Shown here: piece by piece, positions 7,980 to 18,939 of the stretch
How positions within the stretch are numbered: the stretch's first letter is position 1
How the letters are laid out: each line of letters opens with the position of its first letter
NCBI RefSeq assembly: GCF_014596525.1
Contig: NZ_MSJP01000033.1
Coordinates: 60,315 to 124,314 of the forward strand
DNA: 64,000 bases
Reading direction: 5' to 3'
From: Streptomyces sp. CBMA291
GTDB lineage: Bacteria > Actinomycetota > Actinomycetes > Streptomycetales > Streptomycetaceae
The notes under the pieces: generated by a model
What the model was told of the DNA's origin: nothing
What the model saw: only the letters and a program-made list of their open reading frames with translations
Database searches by the model: none
Program-made: the position numbers and the translations under genes

Positions 7980-8711
7980 GTGTCCAAGGTGTCGAATCGG
8001 AGGAGGGCGGCGGCGGCCGTCCTGACGGCCGGGGTCGCGGGGGCGGTCGTGTGGGGCGCCGCCCCGGGCGCGTACGCGACCGTCGTCGACGTGAACTACG
8101 GCTGTACGACGAAGATCGGGCCCAAGAGCGCCGTGTCGCCCGTCGACATCAAGGCGGTGCGGAACGGCGGGTCCTACACGGTCACCATGTCCTTCGAGAA
8201 GGGTGTCTCCGACAGCCCCATCGAGCTTCCCAAGGGCGTCATGACCCCCCGCGCCGAACTCGTCCTCGGCGGCGCCGACTCCGGCACCCTCAAGGTCGAG
8301 GGCGCCCCCAACACCGCCGCCATCCCGCCCGACACCCCCATCGCCATCGGCACCCTGACCGGCACCTACACCCCCAGGAAGAACGGCAGGGTCACCTTCA
8401 CCGCCGGAACCCTCACCGTGCACGCCCTCGGCATGGACGCCGCCGTCTGCACCCCGAAGAACAGCCCCCGCCCCGCCCTCGAACTCGACGTCACGGGCGT
8501 CTCCGGGGCCGGTGGGACCTCCGGGGCCGGCGGGGGTTCCGGTGCCGGTGGGGACTCCGCCGCCCCGCCGCCCGCCGACGCGGGAACCGGCGCCGAACTG
8601 CCCAGGACCGGCCCCCTCGACTCCGCCGTAGCCCTCGGCACCCTCGGCGGCACCGTCCTGCTGACCGGCGCCGCCGGAGTCCTCTGGCTCACGCGACGCA
8701 CGGCACGCTGA
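7980..8711 (+). CDS. Secreted surface protein with LPRTG tail (surface operon gene 1)
   Basis: A 243-residue product. The GTG at 7980 has a GAGGGG site about 8 bases upstream; a GTG at 7971 would add three residues. A signal peptide (basic MSKVSNRRR, then a hydrophobic core ending in a GAYA-T cleavage-like site) precedes a beta-rich domain of about 130 residues with one Cys near each end (YGCTTKIG and AVCTPKN), probably a disulfide. A Gly/Ser/Ala linker leads to LPRTG, a hydrophobic segment and RRTAR, the architecture of a sortase substrate. The same domain occurs twice in the fourth gene of the operon. No sortase gene is in the window. Function unknown; cell-wall display is inferred from the tail. 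Confidence 0.78.
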   Translation: MSKVSNRRRAAAAVLTAGVAGAVVWGAAPGAYATVVDVNYGCTTKIGPKSAVSPVDIKAVRNGGSYTVTMSFEKGVSDSPIELPKGVMTPRAELVLGGADSGTLKVEGAPNTAAIPPDTPIAIGTLTGTYTPRKNGRVTFTAGTLTVHALGMDAAVCTPKNSPRPALELDVTGVSGAGGTSGAGGGSGAGGDSAAPPPADAGTGAELPRTGPLDSAVALGTLGGTVLLTGAAGVLWLTRRTAR

Positions 8712-9775
8712 TGCGACCGGCCGCCCGCCCGGCACTGGCGGCCGCCGCGACCACCCTCTGCGGCGTGGTCGCGGTGGCGCCTGCGGGGGTTCGGGCCTGG
8801 TCGGTGGCTGCCGGGGGTGACCGGGTCTGGACGTCGGTGGCGTCCGGGGGCGACCGGGTCTGGACGTCGACGCCTGCCGGGGGCCGGGGCTGGGCGGTGG
8901 TGCCTGCGGGGGGCCGGGGCTGGTCGGTGGTGCCTGCCGGGGACCGGTCCCGGACCGTGCCGCCCTCAGCCGACCGGTCCCGGACCGTGCCGCCCCCAGC
9001 CGACCGGTCCCGGACCGTGCCGCCCCCAGTCGATCGGTCCTGGACCGCCGCGCCCGTCGCCCGTCGGCCGTACGTCTATCTGGAGGGCCCCGCCGGGAGT
9101 GTCCTCCAGGACGTCCTGTCGCTGACCAATCCGGGCGCCCGGCCGCTCACCGTGCGTCTCGCCGCTCACGGGGCCCGGGTGGCCTTCGCCCGTGCGGACG
9201 TGACCGTGCCCGCGCGGACCCGCGCCGACGTGCCCTTCGCCGTCACCGTCGCCGCCGACACCCCGCCCGGCGGGTACCGGGGCACCGTACGGGCCACGGC
9301 TGCGGGCCGTGAGGTCCGCTTCGACCTGCGGTTACGGGTCCCGGGGCCGCGTCTCGCCGCGCTCACCGTCGAGGACGTCCGCGTCGACACCGGCACCGGA
9401 GCCCTCCGCTACACCCTGGTCAACCGGGGCAGTACGGTCCTCGCCCCCCGGCTCGCCGTCCGTGCCGAAGGGCTCCTCGGCACCCGCCTCGACCGGCCGG
9501 ACCACCCGCTGCCCCTCACCCTCCGGCCCGGCGAGCGCGTCACCCGCACCGAACCCTGGCCCGACCCGCCCGCGCTCGACTCCGTCACCGTCCGGCTGAC
9601 CGCCACCGCCCCGGGCGCGGACCCCGCCACCGCCCGCGCCGGAGCCGCCTTCGTCTCCGGCCCGGTGCGGGCCGGGGTACTCGCGGCGGTGGCGGGCGTC
9701 CTCGGCCTGGCTCTGCGACGGCGCGCCCGGACCCGTACCCGTACTCCACAAGCCTCGGCGGGAGCGACACCATGA
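8711..9775 (+). CDS. Membrane-anchored extracytoplasmic protein, DUF916/WxL-like (surface operon gene 2)
   Basis: A 354-residue product whose ATG shares the A of the previous stop (TGATG). A signal peptide (residues 1-27) is followed by about 90 residues of 10-residue repeats, first Trp-containing (AGGDRVWTSV and AGGRGWSVVP types), then DRSRTVPPPA types. Two immunoglobulin-like beta domains follow: one starts at the VYLEGPAGSVLQDVLSLTNP segment, the other near LTVEDVRVDTGTG. The C-terminus is a hydrophobic segment plus an Arg/Thr-rich tail, so the protein is membrane-anchored with its domains outside. The first domain resembles the peptidoglycan-binding domain that accompanies WxL proteins in Firmicutes; this is pattern similarity, not a verified match. 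The role is probably structural. Confidence 0.75.
   Translation: MRPAARPALAAAATTLCGVVAVAPAGVRAWSVAAGGDRVWTSVASGGDRVWTSTPAGGRGWAVVPAGGRGWSVVPAGDRSRTVPPSADRSRTVPPPADRSRTVPPPVDRSWTAAPVARRPYVYLEGPAGSVLQDVLSLTNPGARPLTVRLAAHGARVAFARADVTVPARTRADVPFAVTVAADTPPGGYRGTVRATAAGREVRFDLRLRVPGPRLAALTVEDVRVDTGTGALRYTLVNRGSTVLAPRLAVRAEGLLGTRLDRPDHPLPLTLRPGERVTRTEPWPDPPALDSVTVRLTATAPGADPATARAGAAFVSGPVRAGVLAAVAGVLGLALRRRARTRTRTPQASAGATP
8942..9061 (+). repeat. 30-bp tandem repeat encoding DRSRTVPPPA
   Basis: Three nearly identical 30-bp units (8942, 8972, 9002) and a degenerate fourth (9032), in frame within surface operon gene 2. A related, more diverged set with Trp codons lies just upstream (about 8811-8941). 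Confidence 0.85.
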
Positions 9776-10832
9776 GGACGATCCGTACGAGCCCGCGGGC
9801 GGTCCGTACCCTTGCCGTCCTCCTCGCCACCCTGGCCCTCGCCCTGCTGCCCGCCGCGCCCGCGACGGCCGACTCCGGGCCCGTCGTCGCGCTTTCGCGG
9901 ACCGAGGGCGGCAAGGGCGGGGAGATCACCGTGAGCGGCAGCGGCTGGCAGCCGGGCGCGCTGCTCATGCTGCTCGTCTGCGGGCAGGGCGCCCCCGGCA
10001 AGGGCGTCGTCGGCGGCACCAACTCCTGCGCCAACGCCGAGGGCCGGGCCGCCACCGTCGACGCCCGGGGCGGCTTCAGCGCCAGGCTGCCCGTCGCCGA
10101 ACCGCCCAAGCCCTGCCCCTGCGTGGTGCACGTGGCCGGGGTCACCGGCCGGCAGGACGCCGTGGACCGGGCGTTCACCGTCGCCGGGCACCCCACCGCC
10201 CCGCTCCCCGAGCCCTCCGGCGACGGACGGCTCGCGGTCCTCACCACCGTCCGTCTCGAAGGCGACGACGGCGTCCTCGTCCGGTTCGGCGCCCCGGCCT
10301 CCCGCGAGATCGTCCTCACCGTCGGCAACCTCGGCCCGGCGCCCGTGAAGGACCCCGTCTTCCGGATCGGCACCGGGCACGGCGTCTTCGCACCGCAGTA
10401 CGAGGAACGCCAGTGGCGCGGCACGATCGCCTCCGGCGGGAAGGCCCGCGTACGGCTCCCCGTCGAACTTCCGGCGGGCGCGCACGGCGACTACCGGGTC
10501 TCCGTGACGTACGCGGGGAAGGTCCTGGCCGAGCAGCCGTGGGCCGTCGACAGGCCCTGGGGCGTGATCCTCTTCTGGGCGCTGCTCGCGATCGTCGTTC
10601 CGGCCGCCCTCTTCCGTATCGGGATGGCCCTCGTCGACCGGGCCCGGCCGCCCGCCGACCGGCACCGACCCCGACCGCGCCCCCGACCGCGTACGCGCAT
10701 GCGTGTCCCCGGCTTCGTACGGCGGGTCCCCGGGGACGCCGAGAGCACCGAGGCCACCGCGGTCCTGCCGTGGTTCCGTCCTGACTCCGCACCGTCAGCC
10801 CCAGAGAGCAGTCCGACGACGAAGGGACACGC

Positions 10833-10836
<4 letters not shown>
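9772..10836 (+). CDS. Secreted, membrane-anchored beta-domain protein (surface operon gene 3)
   Basis: A 354-residue product starting at an ATG that overlaps the previous stop (ATGA). The signal peptide ends near PATAD. Residues about 35-145 form a beta domain with four Cys (LVCGQG, NSCANA, KPCPCVV) in a pattern like the neocarzinostatin-type immunoglobulin fold; assignment is tentative. A second beta domain (about 155-260) follows, then one membrane helix (WGVILFWALLAIVVPAALF) and a cytoplasmic tail very rich in Pro and Arg (RPRPRPRPRTRMRV). It therefore sits in the membrane with two outer domains. Coupled translation with its neighbours suggests a complex with fixed stoichiometry. Confidence 0.75.
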
Positions 10837-12407
<1,571 letters not shown>

Positions 12408-12426
12408 CACCGGGCCGGGAACGGCG

Positions 12427-12460
12427 GAGGGCCGCCGCACCGGTCGGTGCGGCGGCCCTC
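12427..12460. terminator. Strong bidirectional terminator
   Basis: A 16-bp perfect stem (GAGGGCCGCCGCACCG and its complement) with a 2-base gap lies between the convergent surface operon and peptide-transporter gene. Confidence 0.9.
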
Positions 12461-12484
12461 AGAGCCGTACGGAAGGGGGTGGCG

Positions 12485-14005
12485 TCAGCGGACGCTGCCC
12501 ATGAGGCTCTGGACCTTCTTGCGGTACATGAAGATCGCGAAGCCCGCGAGGACCGCGAGCGAGGCTTCCATCGCGATGATCCCCGTACCGTTCAGACTGA
12601 CGCCCGCGAGGGAGAGCAGACCGGTGGTGCAGTCGCCCGCGGTGACGGCGAGGAACCAGACGCCCATCATCTGGGAGGCGTACTTCTGCGGCGCCATCTT
12701 CGTGGTGACGGAGAGGCCCACGGGGGAGAGGCACAGCTCGCCGATGGTCTGGATCATGTAGATCGAGACCAGCCACATCGGGGAGACCTTGGTGCCGTCG
12801 GACGCCATGCTCATCGGGATGATGAAGACGAAGAACGACGCGCCGACCAGGACCAGGCCCATCGAGAACTTCACGACGGTGTTCGGCTCCTGGTTGCGGC
12901 GGGAGAGCCACAGCCACAGCCAGGCGAAGACCGGGGCGAACGCCATCACGAAGAGCGGGTTCAGCGACTGGAACCAGGTGGCCGGGAAGGTGAAGCCGAA
13001 GAGGCTGTCGGCGGCCTTGCCGTCGGCGAACAGGGAGAGCGTCGAACCACCCTGGTCGTAGATCATCCAGAAGACGGCGGCGGCGACGAAGAACCAGATG
13101 TAGCCGGTCATCTTCGACTGCTCGGTCTTGTCGAGGTCCTTGTCCCGCTTGATGCGGACGAGAACGGCGACCGGGATGATCAGACCGGCGAGGGTGATCG
13201 GGACGAGCGCCCACTTCAAGGTGAACATGTCGAGGCCGACGACGACGCCGTAGAAGGCGGCGGCGACGACGACGATCATCGCGGCCTTGGTCAGGATGCC
13301 CTTGCGCTCCTGCGCGGTGAGCGGGTTCGGGACGACGTTGCTCTTCTCGCTCAGGCTCTTGGAGAAGGAGAGGAAGCAGACCAGACCGAGGCCCATGCCG
13401 AGGGCGGCGAGGGCGAAGCCGAGGTGCCAGTTCACCTTCTCGCCGATGGTGCCGACGATGAAGGGAGCGACGAAGGCACCCAGGTTGATGCCGATGTAGA
13501 AGAGCGTGAAGCCACCGTCACGGCGCGGGTCGTCCGGACCGTCGTAGAGGTGGCCGACCATCGTCGAGATGTTGGCCTTGAGCAGACCGGAGCCGACGGC
13601 GACGAACACGAGACCGACGAAGAACATCGCCTGGCCGGGCAGGGCCAGCAGACCGTGACCGGCCATGATGACGAAACCGGCGATGGCGACGGTCTTGCGG
13701 GCGCCCCAGACGCGGTCGCCGAACCAGCCGCCGGGCATGGCCATCAGGTAGACCATCGACACGTAGACGGAGTAGATGGCCGTGGCCGTGGCCGCGGTCA
13801 TGGCGAATCCGCCGCCCTGGCTGCCGACGGCCGCGTCCGTGCCGCCGGAGACCAGGTAGAGAACGAGCAGTGCCCTCATGCCGTAGTAGGAGAATCGCTC
13901 CCACATCTCGGTGAAGAAGAGGGTGGCCAGGCCGCGGGGGTGGCCGAGGAACGTCTTCCCGGAACCGGAGATTCCGTTCGAAGCCGTCGTCAGGCTGGAC
14001 GCCAT
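12485..14005 (-). CDS. POT/PTR-family proton-coupled oligopeptide transporter
   Basis: A 506-residue polytopic protein. The N-terminal signature FFTEMWERFSYYGMRALLVLYL contains the ExxERFxYYG motif that binds proton and peptide in this family, and about 14 hydrophobic segments follow, the number usual for bacterial members. A GGCFTLFYIGINLGAF-like PTR2 signature lies near bases 13470-13530. It should import di- and tripeptides with protons. The ATG at 14005 has AAGGA 6 bases upstream; an in-frame start further up lacks family sequence. The gene is monocistronic and convergent with the surface operon. Confidence 0.93.
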   Translation of the reverse strand: MASSLTTASNGISGSGKTFLGHPRGLATLFFTEMWERFSYYGMRALLVLYLVSGGTDAAVGSQGGGFAMTAATATAIYSVYVSMVYLMAMPGGWFGDRVWGARKTVAIAGFVIMAGHGLLALPGQAMFFVGLVFVAVGSGLLKANISTMVGHLYDGPDDPRRDGGFTLFYIGINLGAFVAPFIVGTIGEKVNWHLGFALAALGMGLGLVCFLSFSKSLSEKSNVVPNPLTAQERKGILTKAAMIVVVAAAFYGVVVGLDMFTLKWALVPITLAGLIIPVAVLVRIKRDKDLDKTEQSKMTGYIWFFVAAAVFWMIYDQGGSTLSLFADGKAADSLFGFTFPATWFQSLNPLFVMAFAPVFAWLWLWLSRRNQEPNTVVKFSMGLVLVGASFFVFIIPMSMASDGTKVSPMWLVSIYMIQTIGELCLSPVGLSVTTKMAPQKYASQMMGVWFLAVTAGDCTTGLLSLAGVSLNGTGIIAMEASLAVLAGFAIFMYRKKVQSLMGSVR

Positions 14006-14423
14006 GTCGATCCTTGCTCTGTCGGGACGCGTGCCTTGTGAGCGTGATGCGCCCGGTGGGGGAGGCCGGCACCGCAGGGGCCGTCGGTACGGCCCCGTCG
14101 GGATCCACGCCCCGGGAATCGCGTCGTCGCGTCCCGGAACCCGGCCCACAGGTCATTCATCGTCCTGAGGAACGGCGCAGCCGCACCTCACGCAGAAGAG
14201 GACCTCGGCGAGTGAAGTCGGCCAAAGGTCCCCGTTTACCGCTACAGACGTCTCGCCACCATACGCCACGACACTGTCGGATATGGAAGGACTTGAGAGA
14301 TGGATCACAGGCCAAGACGCAACCGCATGCACCTGTTCGAAGGTCCCGCGCGCGACGAGCACAAGATCCACAGGAGGACTCCGGCCCCGGCCGAACCCGC
14401 CCCGGTCCGGCACCCGCGCGGAC
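14006..14423. other. Divergent intergenic region, transporter / two-component system
   Basis: About 420 bp separate the transporter start from the promoter of the response-regulator gene. I see no convincing gene. A minus-strand frame of about 38 codons ending at 14157 has a Cys-rich end (LFCVRCGC) but no ribosome site. The stretch probably holds the transporter promoter and a leader. Confidence 0.4.
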
Positions 14424-14429
14424 TACCAT
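14424..14429 (+). promoter_or_regulatory. Leaderless -10 box (TACCAT)
   Basis: TACCAT ends 6 bases before the ATG of the response-regulator gene, where no ribosome site is present. This is the spacing of a leaderless actinobacterial transcript. Confidence 0.5.
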
Positions 14430-14435
14430 CACTCC

Positions 14436-15094
<659 letters not shown>

Positions 15095-15113
<19 letters not shown>

Positions 15114-15198
15114 CCCCGTACGGCCGCGCGCGGGGCCGACTCCGTACGGCCTTCGCGTGGCCGGCCCCGTACCGCTTCGAAGAGAGCTGACCCCGCAC
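15095..15198 (+). repeat. 27-bp imperfect direct repeat copying the 3' end of the regulator gene
   Basis: Bases 15095-15121 (the last codons and stop of the response regulator) recur at 15172-15198 with about three differences, just before the kinase start. The two copies frame an insert with two CCGTACGGCC palindromes. Confidence 0.75.
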
Positions 15199-15199
15199 C

Positions 15200-16471
15200 G
15201 TGCGCCGCCGTCTCATCCAGTCCACGCTCGCCGTGGTGCTCGTCGTCATCGCCGTCTTCGGCGTCTCGCTGGTCATCGTGGAGACCCGGACGATCACCAG
15301 CAGCGCCCAGGAGAGCGTCGACTCGGAGGCGCTGCGGATCGTCTCCATCGTCGACAGCCGCCTCATCGGCGGCGAGCCCGTCAACCCGGACATCCTCGCC
15401 GAACAGAGCGGCGCCAAGCGGTACGCCACGATCCGCATCCCCGGCCGCGAGCCCATCCACATCGGCAACCGGCCCGGCGGCGACGTCCTGCGGGGGCACG
15501 CCCAGGGCGAGCGCGGCGAGCTGGTCACCGTCGAGGAGTCCCGCTCCGCCGTCACCGCAGAGGTCGGCCGCACCCTGCTGATCATCGGGGCGGTGGCGCT
15601 CCTCGCCGTCGTCGCCGCCGTCCTCCTCGCCGTACGCCAGGCGAACCGGCTCGCCTCCCCGCTCACCGACCTCGCGGAGACCGCCGAGCGTCTCGGCTCC
15701 GGCGACCCCCGCCCCCGCCACAAGCGGTACGGGGTCCCCGAACTCGACCGGGTCGCGGACGTCCTCGACGCCTCCGCCGAGCGCATCGCCCGGATGCTCA
15801 CCGCCGAACGCCGGCTCGCCGCCGACGCCTCCCACCAGCTCCGCACCCCCCTCACCGCGCTCTCCATGCGCCTTGAGGAGGTCGCCCTCGCCGACGACCT
15901 CGACACCGTCAAGGAGGAGGCGACGATCGCGCTCACCCAGGTCGAGCGGCTCACCGACGTCGTCGAACGGCTGCTCACCAACTCCCGCGACCCACGGACG
16001 GGCTCCGCCGTCGCCTTCGACCTCGACGAGGTCGTCAAGCAGCAGATCGAGGAGTGGCGCCCCGCCTACCGCAGCGCCGGACGGGCCATCGTCCACTCCG
16101 GCAAGCAGGGCATGCGCGCGGTCGGCACCCCCGGCGCGGTCGCCCAGGTCCTCGCCGCCCTCATCGAGAACTCCCTGATGCACGGTGGCGGCACGGTCGC
16201 CCTGCGCACCCGGGTCACCGGCAACCAGTCCGTGATCGAGGTCACCGACGAAGGGCCGGGCGTCCCCGCCGACCTCGGCGCGCGGATCTTCGAACGAGCC
16301 GTCAGCGGACGCAGCTCCACCGGCATCGGTCTGGCCGTCGCCCGGGACCTCGCGGAGGCGGACGGCGGACGCCTCGAACTGCTCCAGCAGCAGCCGCCGG
16401 TCTTCGCGCTCTTCCTCAGCCGGGAGGTCAGGGGCATCTCGGCGGAACCCCTGGAACGGCCCGTACGGTAA
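15200..16471 (+). CDS. Sensor histidine kinase of the OmpR-type pair
   Basis: A 423-residue membrane kinase. Two transmembrane segments (about 7-27 and 124-147) enclose an extracytoplasmic sensor of about 95 residues with no recognised fold. A HAMP-like linker follows. The HisKA domain has His212 in ADASHQLRTPLTALSMR, and the ATPase domain has the N-box LIENSLMHGG, G1 TDEGPGVP and G2 GIGLAVARDLAE. All catalytic boxes look intact. It should phosphorylate the upstream regulator. The start is GTG at 15200; the GAGAG about 14 bases upstream is a weak ribosome site. Signal unknown; the final codons form part of the terminator. Confidence 0.92.
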   Translation: MRRRLIQSTLAVVLVVIAVFGVSLVIVETRTITSSAQESVDSEALRIVSIVDSRLIGGEPVNPDILAEQSGAKRYATIRIPGREPIHIGNRPGGDVLRGHAQGERGELVTVEESRSAVTAEVGRTLLIIGAVALLAVVAAVLLAVRQANRLASPLTDLAETAERLGSGDPRPRHKRYGVPELDRVADVLDASAERIARMLTAERRLAADASHQLRTPLTALSMRLEEVALADDLDTVKEEATIALTQVERLTDVVERLLTNSRDPRTGSAVAFDLDEVVKQQIEEWRPAYRSAGRAIVHSGKQGMRAVGTPGAVAQVLAALIENSLMHGGGTVALRTRVTGNQSVIEVTDEGPGVPADLGARIFERAVSGRSSTGIGLAVARDLAEADGGRLELLQQQPPVFALFLSREVRGISAEPLERPVR

Positions 16472-16485
16472 ATCCCGTACGGGCC
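16458..16485. terminator. Terminator with the kinase stop codon in its loop
   Basis: GGCCCGTACGG (16458-16468) and its complement (16475-16485) form an 11-bp stem. The TAA of the kinase gene is at 16469-16471, inside the 6-base loop. It separates two convergent genes. Confidence 0.75.
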
Positions 16486-16556
16486 CGCCTGGGACCCCGA
16501 TCCGACCCTGACTCAGCCCCGACCCGGCCCCGGCTCGGCCCCGATCCGGGCTCGGC

Positions 16557-17072
16557 TCAGACCCGGTCGGGCTGGCGGCGGGTCGCCTGGCGCGGCGCGT
16601 GTTCGAGGAACGATTCGGCGGTCTGCACCGCTTCCTTCGCGGGCAGCGCCCGGAACACCCAGGTGCGGTACGACCAGAAGCGGAACAGGGTCCCGATGCC
16701 GATGCCGAAGAACTTGAAGAAGTTGCTCGCCAGCGGACCGTCCCAGCCGACGCCGTACGTCGCCGCGTAGAGCACACCGTTCTCGATGACCATGCCGATG
16801 ACGCTGAACAGCAGGAACAGCGTCATCTCCTTCGTCCGCCCCGAGTTCTCCCGGTCGCGGTACGTGAAGTAGCGGAACCCCACGTAATTGAAGGCGATGG
16901 CGACCACGGTGGCGATCAGACTGGCCCGGACCATCGGAATGTCCGTGTAGTGACGGATCAGATTGAAGGCGCCCAGGTTCACCAGGACGCCGAGACCGCC
17001 CACCAGACCGAACTTGACGACCTCACGGACGAGCCGGTCGAGTCGCGTGCGCAGCGCGCCGGGTTCACTCAT
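16557..17072 (-). CDS. GtrA-family membrane protein
   Basis: A 171-residue protein with four hydrophobic segments, the GtrA layout (KFGLVGGLGVLVNLGAFNLI as the first, then FNYVGFRYFTYRD). GtrA-like proteins are thought to move lipid-linked sugars or to support surface glycosylation. The C-terminal tail is Arg/Gln-rich and cytoplasmic. The ATG at 17072 has no strong ribosome site. No glycosyltransferase partner lies next to it, so the link to a given polymer is unknown. It is divergent from purK. Confidence 0.85.
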   Translation of the reverse strand: MSEPGALRTRLDRLVREVVKFGLVGGLGVLVNLGAFNLIRHYTDIPMVRASLIATVVAIAFNYVGFRYFTYRDRENSGRTKEMTLFLLFSVIGMVIENGVLYAATYGVGWDGPLASNFFKFFGIGIGTLFRFWSYRTWVFRALPAKEAVQTAESFLEHAPRQATRRQPDRV

Positions 17073-17248
17073 GGTGATGGCTCAGTCCCGTCCGTCCGTA
17101 TGACGTCCGGGCGACGTCAACCCGACCATGCTAACCAGCGCCCCTGTCACCCGTCGGTGTACCTCGCAAACCATGGGGGAAGCCGCTCCCCACCTGGCCC
17201 TTCGTTGTGCCAAAGCACAGCCGGACGCGTGTTCCTCGGTGGTGCGGA

Positions 17249-17254
17249 TACCCT
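17249..17254 (+). promoter_or_regulatory. Leaderless -10 box of purK (TACCCT)
   Basis: TACCCT ends 6 bases before the purK GTG, which has no spaced ribosome site. The transcript probably starts at or next to the start codon. The rest of the 188-bp divergent gap (17073-17260) shows nothing else I can name; no purine-box operator was recognised. Confidence 0.45.
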
Positions 17255-17260
17255 AAGAGG

Positions 17261-18400
17261 GTGACGTTCCCGGTAGTCGGCATGGTCGGTGGCGGTCAGC
17301 TCGCCCGTATGACCCACGAGGCGGGCATCCCCCTCGGCATCAAGTTCAAGCTCCTCAGTGACACCCCGCAGGATTCCGCGGCCCAGGTGGTGAGCGAGGT
17401 CGTCGTCGGCGACTATCGCGACCTGGACACGCTGCGTGCCTTCGCGCGTGGATGTGACGTGATCACCTTCGATCACGAGCACGTCCCCACGGAGCACCTG
17501 AGGGCCCTCGAAGCGGACGGCATCCCCGTCCGCCCCGGGCCCGACGCGCTGGTGCACGCCCAGGACAAGGGGGTGATGCGCGCCCGGCTCGACGAGATCG
17601 GCGTGCCCAGCCCCCGGCACCGCATCGTGGCGGACCCCGAGGACGCGGCGGCGTTCGCCGCCGAGGTCGGGGGGTACCCGATCATCCTCAAGACCGTCCG
17701 CGGCGGTTACGACGGCAAGGGCGTCTGGTTCGTCCGCACCGCCGAGGACGCCCACGACCCCTTCCGGGCGGGCGTCCCGGTCCTCGCCGAGGAGAAGGTC
17801 GACTTCGTCCGCGAGCTGGCGGCCAACATCGTCCGCTCCCCGCACGGCCAGGCCGTCGCCTACCCGGTCGTCGAGTCCCGCCAGGTCGACGGCGTCTGCG
17901 ACACCGTGATCGCCCCCGCCCCCGACCTCGACGAGACGCTGGGCGGCCAGGCGCAGGAACTGGCACTGCGGATCGCCAAGGAACTGGGCGTCGTCGGCCA
18001 CCTCGCCGTCGAGCTGTTCCAGACCACCGACGGCCGCATCCTCGTCAACGAACTGGCGATGCGCCCGCACAACTCCGGCCACTGGACCCAGGACGGCGCG
18101 GTCACCTCCCAGTTCGCCAACCACGTCCGCGCGGTCCTCGACCTGCCCCTGGGCGACCCGCGCCCGCGCGCCCCGTGGACCGTGATGTGCAACGTCCTCG
18201 GCGGCGACTACCCGGACATGTACTCCGCGTACCTCCACTGCATGGCCCGAGACCCGCAGCTCAAGATCCACATGTACGGCAAGGACGTGAAGCCCGGCCG
18301 CAAGGTGGGCCACGTCAACACCTACGGCGACGACCTGGACGACGTGCTGGAGCGCGCCCGCCATGCCGCCGGCTACCTGCGAGGAACGATCACCGAGTGA
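17261..18400 (+). CDS. purK: N5-carboxyaminoimidazole ribonucleotide synthase
   Basis: A 379-residue ATP-grasp enzyme that converts AIR, ATP and bicarbonate to N5-CAIR in de novo purine synthesis. The N-terminus [17 protein letters not shown] is the PurK dinucleotide-fold signature, and the ATP-grasp domain carries [15 protein letters not shown] and the metal-binding [15 protein letters not shown]. The GTG at 17261 is taken because it places the conserved start directly, 6 bases after a -10 box; an upstream in-frame GTG adds unrelated sequence. The stop overlaps the purE start by 4 bp, so the two steps of the pathway are coupled. Confidence 0.96.
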   Translation: MTFPVVGMVGGGQLARMTHEAGIPLGIKFKLLSDTPQDSAAQVVSEVVVGDYRDLDTLRAFARGCDVITFDHEHVPTEHLRALEADGIPVRPGPDALVHAQDKGVMRARLDEIGVPSPRHRIVADPEDAAAFAAEVGGYPIILKTVRGGYDGKGVWFVRTAEDAHDPFRAGVPVLAEEKVDFVRELAANIVRSPHGQAVAYPVVESRQVDGVCDTVIAPAPDLDETLGGQAQELALRIAKELGVVGHLAVELFQTTDGRILVNELAMRPHNSGHWTQDGAVTSQFANHVRAVLDLPLGDPRPRAPWTVMCNVLGGDYPDMYSAYLHCMARDPQLKIHMYGKDVKPGRKVGHVNTYGDDLDDVLERARHAAGYLRGTITE

Positions 18401-18939
18401 GCAGCACGAGCAGCGCCACCGCGCCCGTCGTCGGCATCGTCATGGGCTCCGACTCCGACTGGCCCGTCATGGAAGCCGCGGCCCAGGCCCTCGACGAGTT
18501 CGGCATCCCCTACGAGGTCGACGTCGTCTCCGCGCACCGCATGCCCCGCGAGATGATCGCGTACGGCGAGGAGGCCGCGGGCCGCGGCCTCAAGGCGATC
18601 ATCGCGGGAGCGGGCGGCGCCGCCCACCTCCCGGGCATGCTCGCCTCCGTCACCCCGCTCCCCGTCATCGGCGTGCCCGTGCCGCTGAAGTACCTCGACG
18701 GCATGGACTCGCTGCTCTCCATCGTGCAGATGCCGGCCGGCGTCCCCGTCGCCACGGTCTCCGTCGCCGGCGCCCGCAACGCGGGCCTGCTCGCCGTCCG
18801 GATGCTCGCCGCGCACGACCCGGCGCTGCTCGACCGGATGCGCGACTTCCAGCGGGAACTGAACGACCAGGCCACCGAGAAGGGCCGGAGACTGCGGGCC
18901 AAGGTCGGGGGCAGCGACTCCTTCGGCTTCGCCGGATGA
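18397..18939 (+). CDS. purE: N5-CAIR mutase (class I PurE)
   Basis: A 180-residue protein that rearranges N5-CAIR to CAIR, the step after PurK. The family signature [17 protein letters not shown] and the catalytic SAHRMP loop are present, as is [12 protein letters not shown]. Ser and His residues at these sites are those used by class I enzymes, which fits the presence of purK. The GTG start overlaps the purK stop (GTGA). A short Ser/Thr-rich tail precedes the fold. The stop overlaps the next gene by 4 bp. Confidence 0.96.
   Translation: MSSTSSATAPVVGIVMGSDSDWPVMEAAAQALDEFGIPYEVDVVSAHRMPREMIAYGEEAAGRGLKAIIAGAGGAAHLPGMLASVTPLPVIGVPVPLKYLDGMDSLLSIVQMPAGVPVATVSVAGARNAGLLAVRMLAAHDPALLDRMRDFQRELNDQATEKGRRLRAKVGGSDSFGFAG

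Noticed and set aside
14157..14270. Short minus-strand frame ending in LFCVRCGC
   Set aside because: Possible Cys-rich small protein, but no ribosome site or clear start, and no family recognised; kept only as a note in the intergenic entry.
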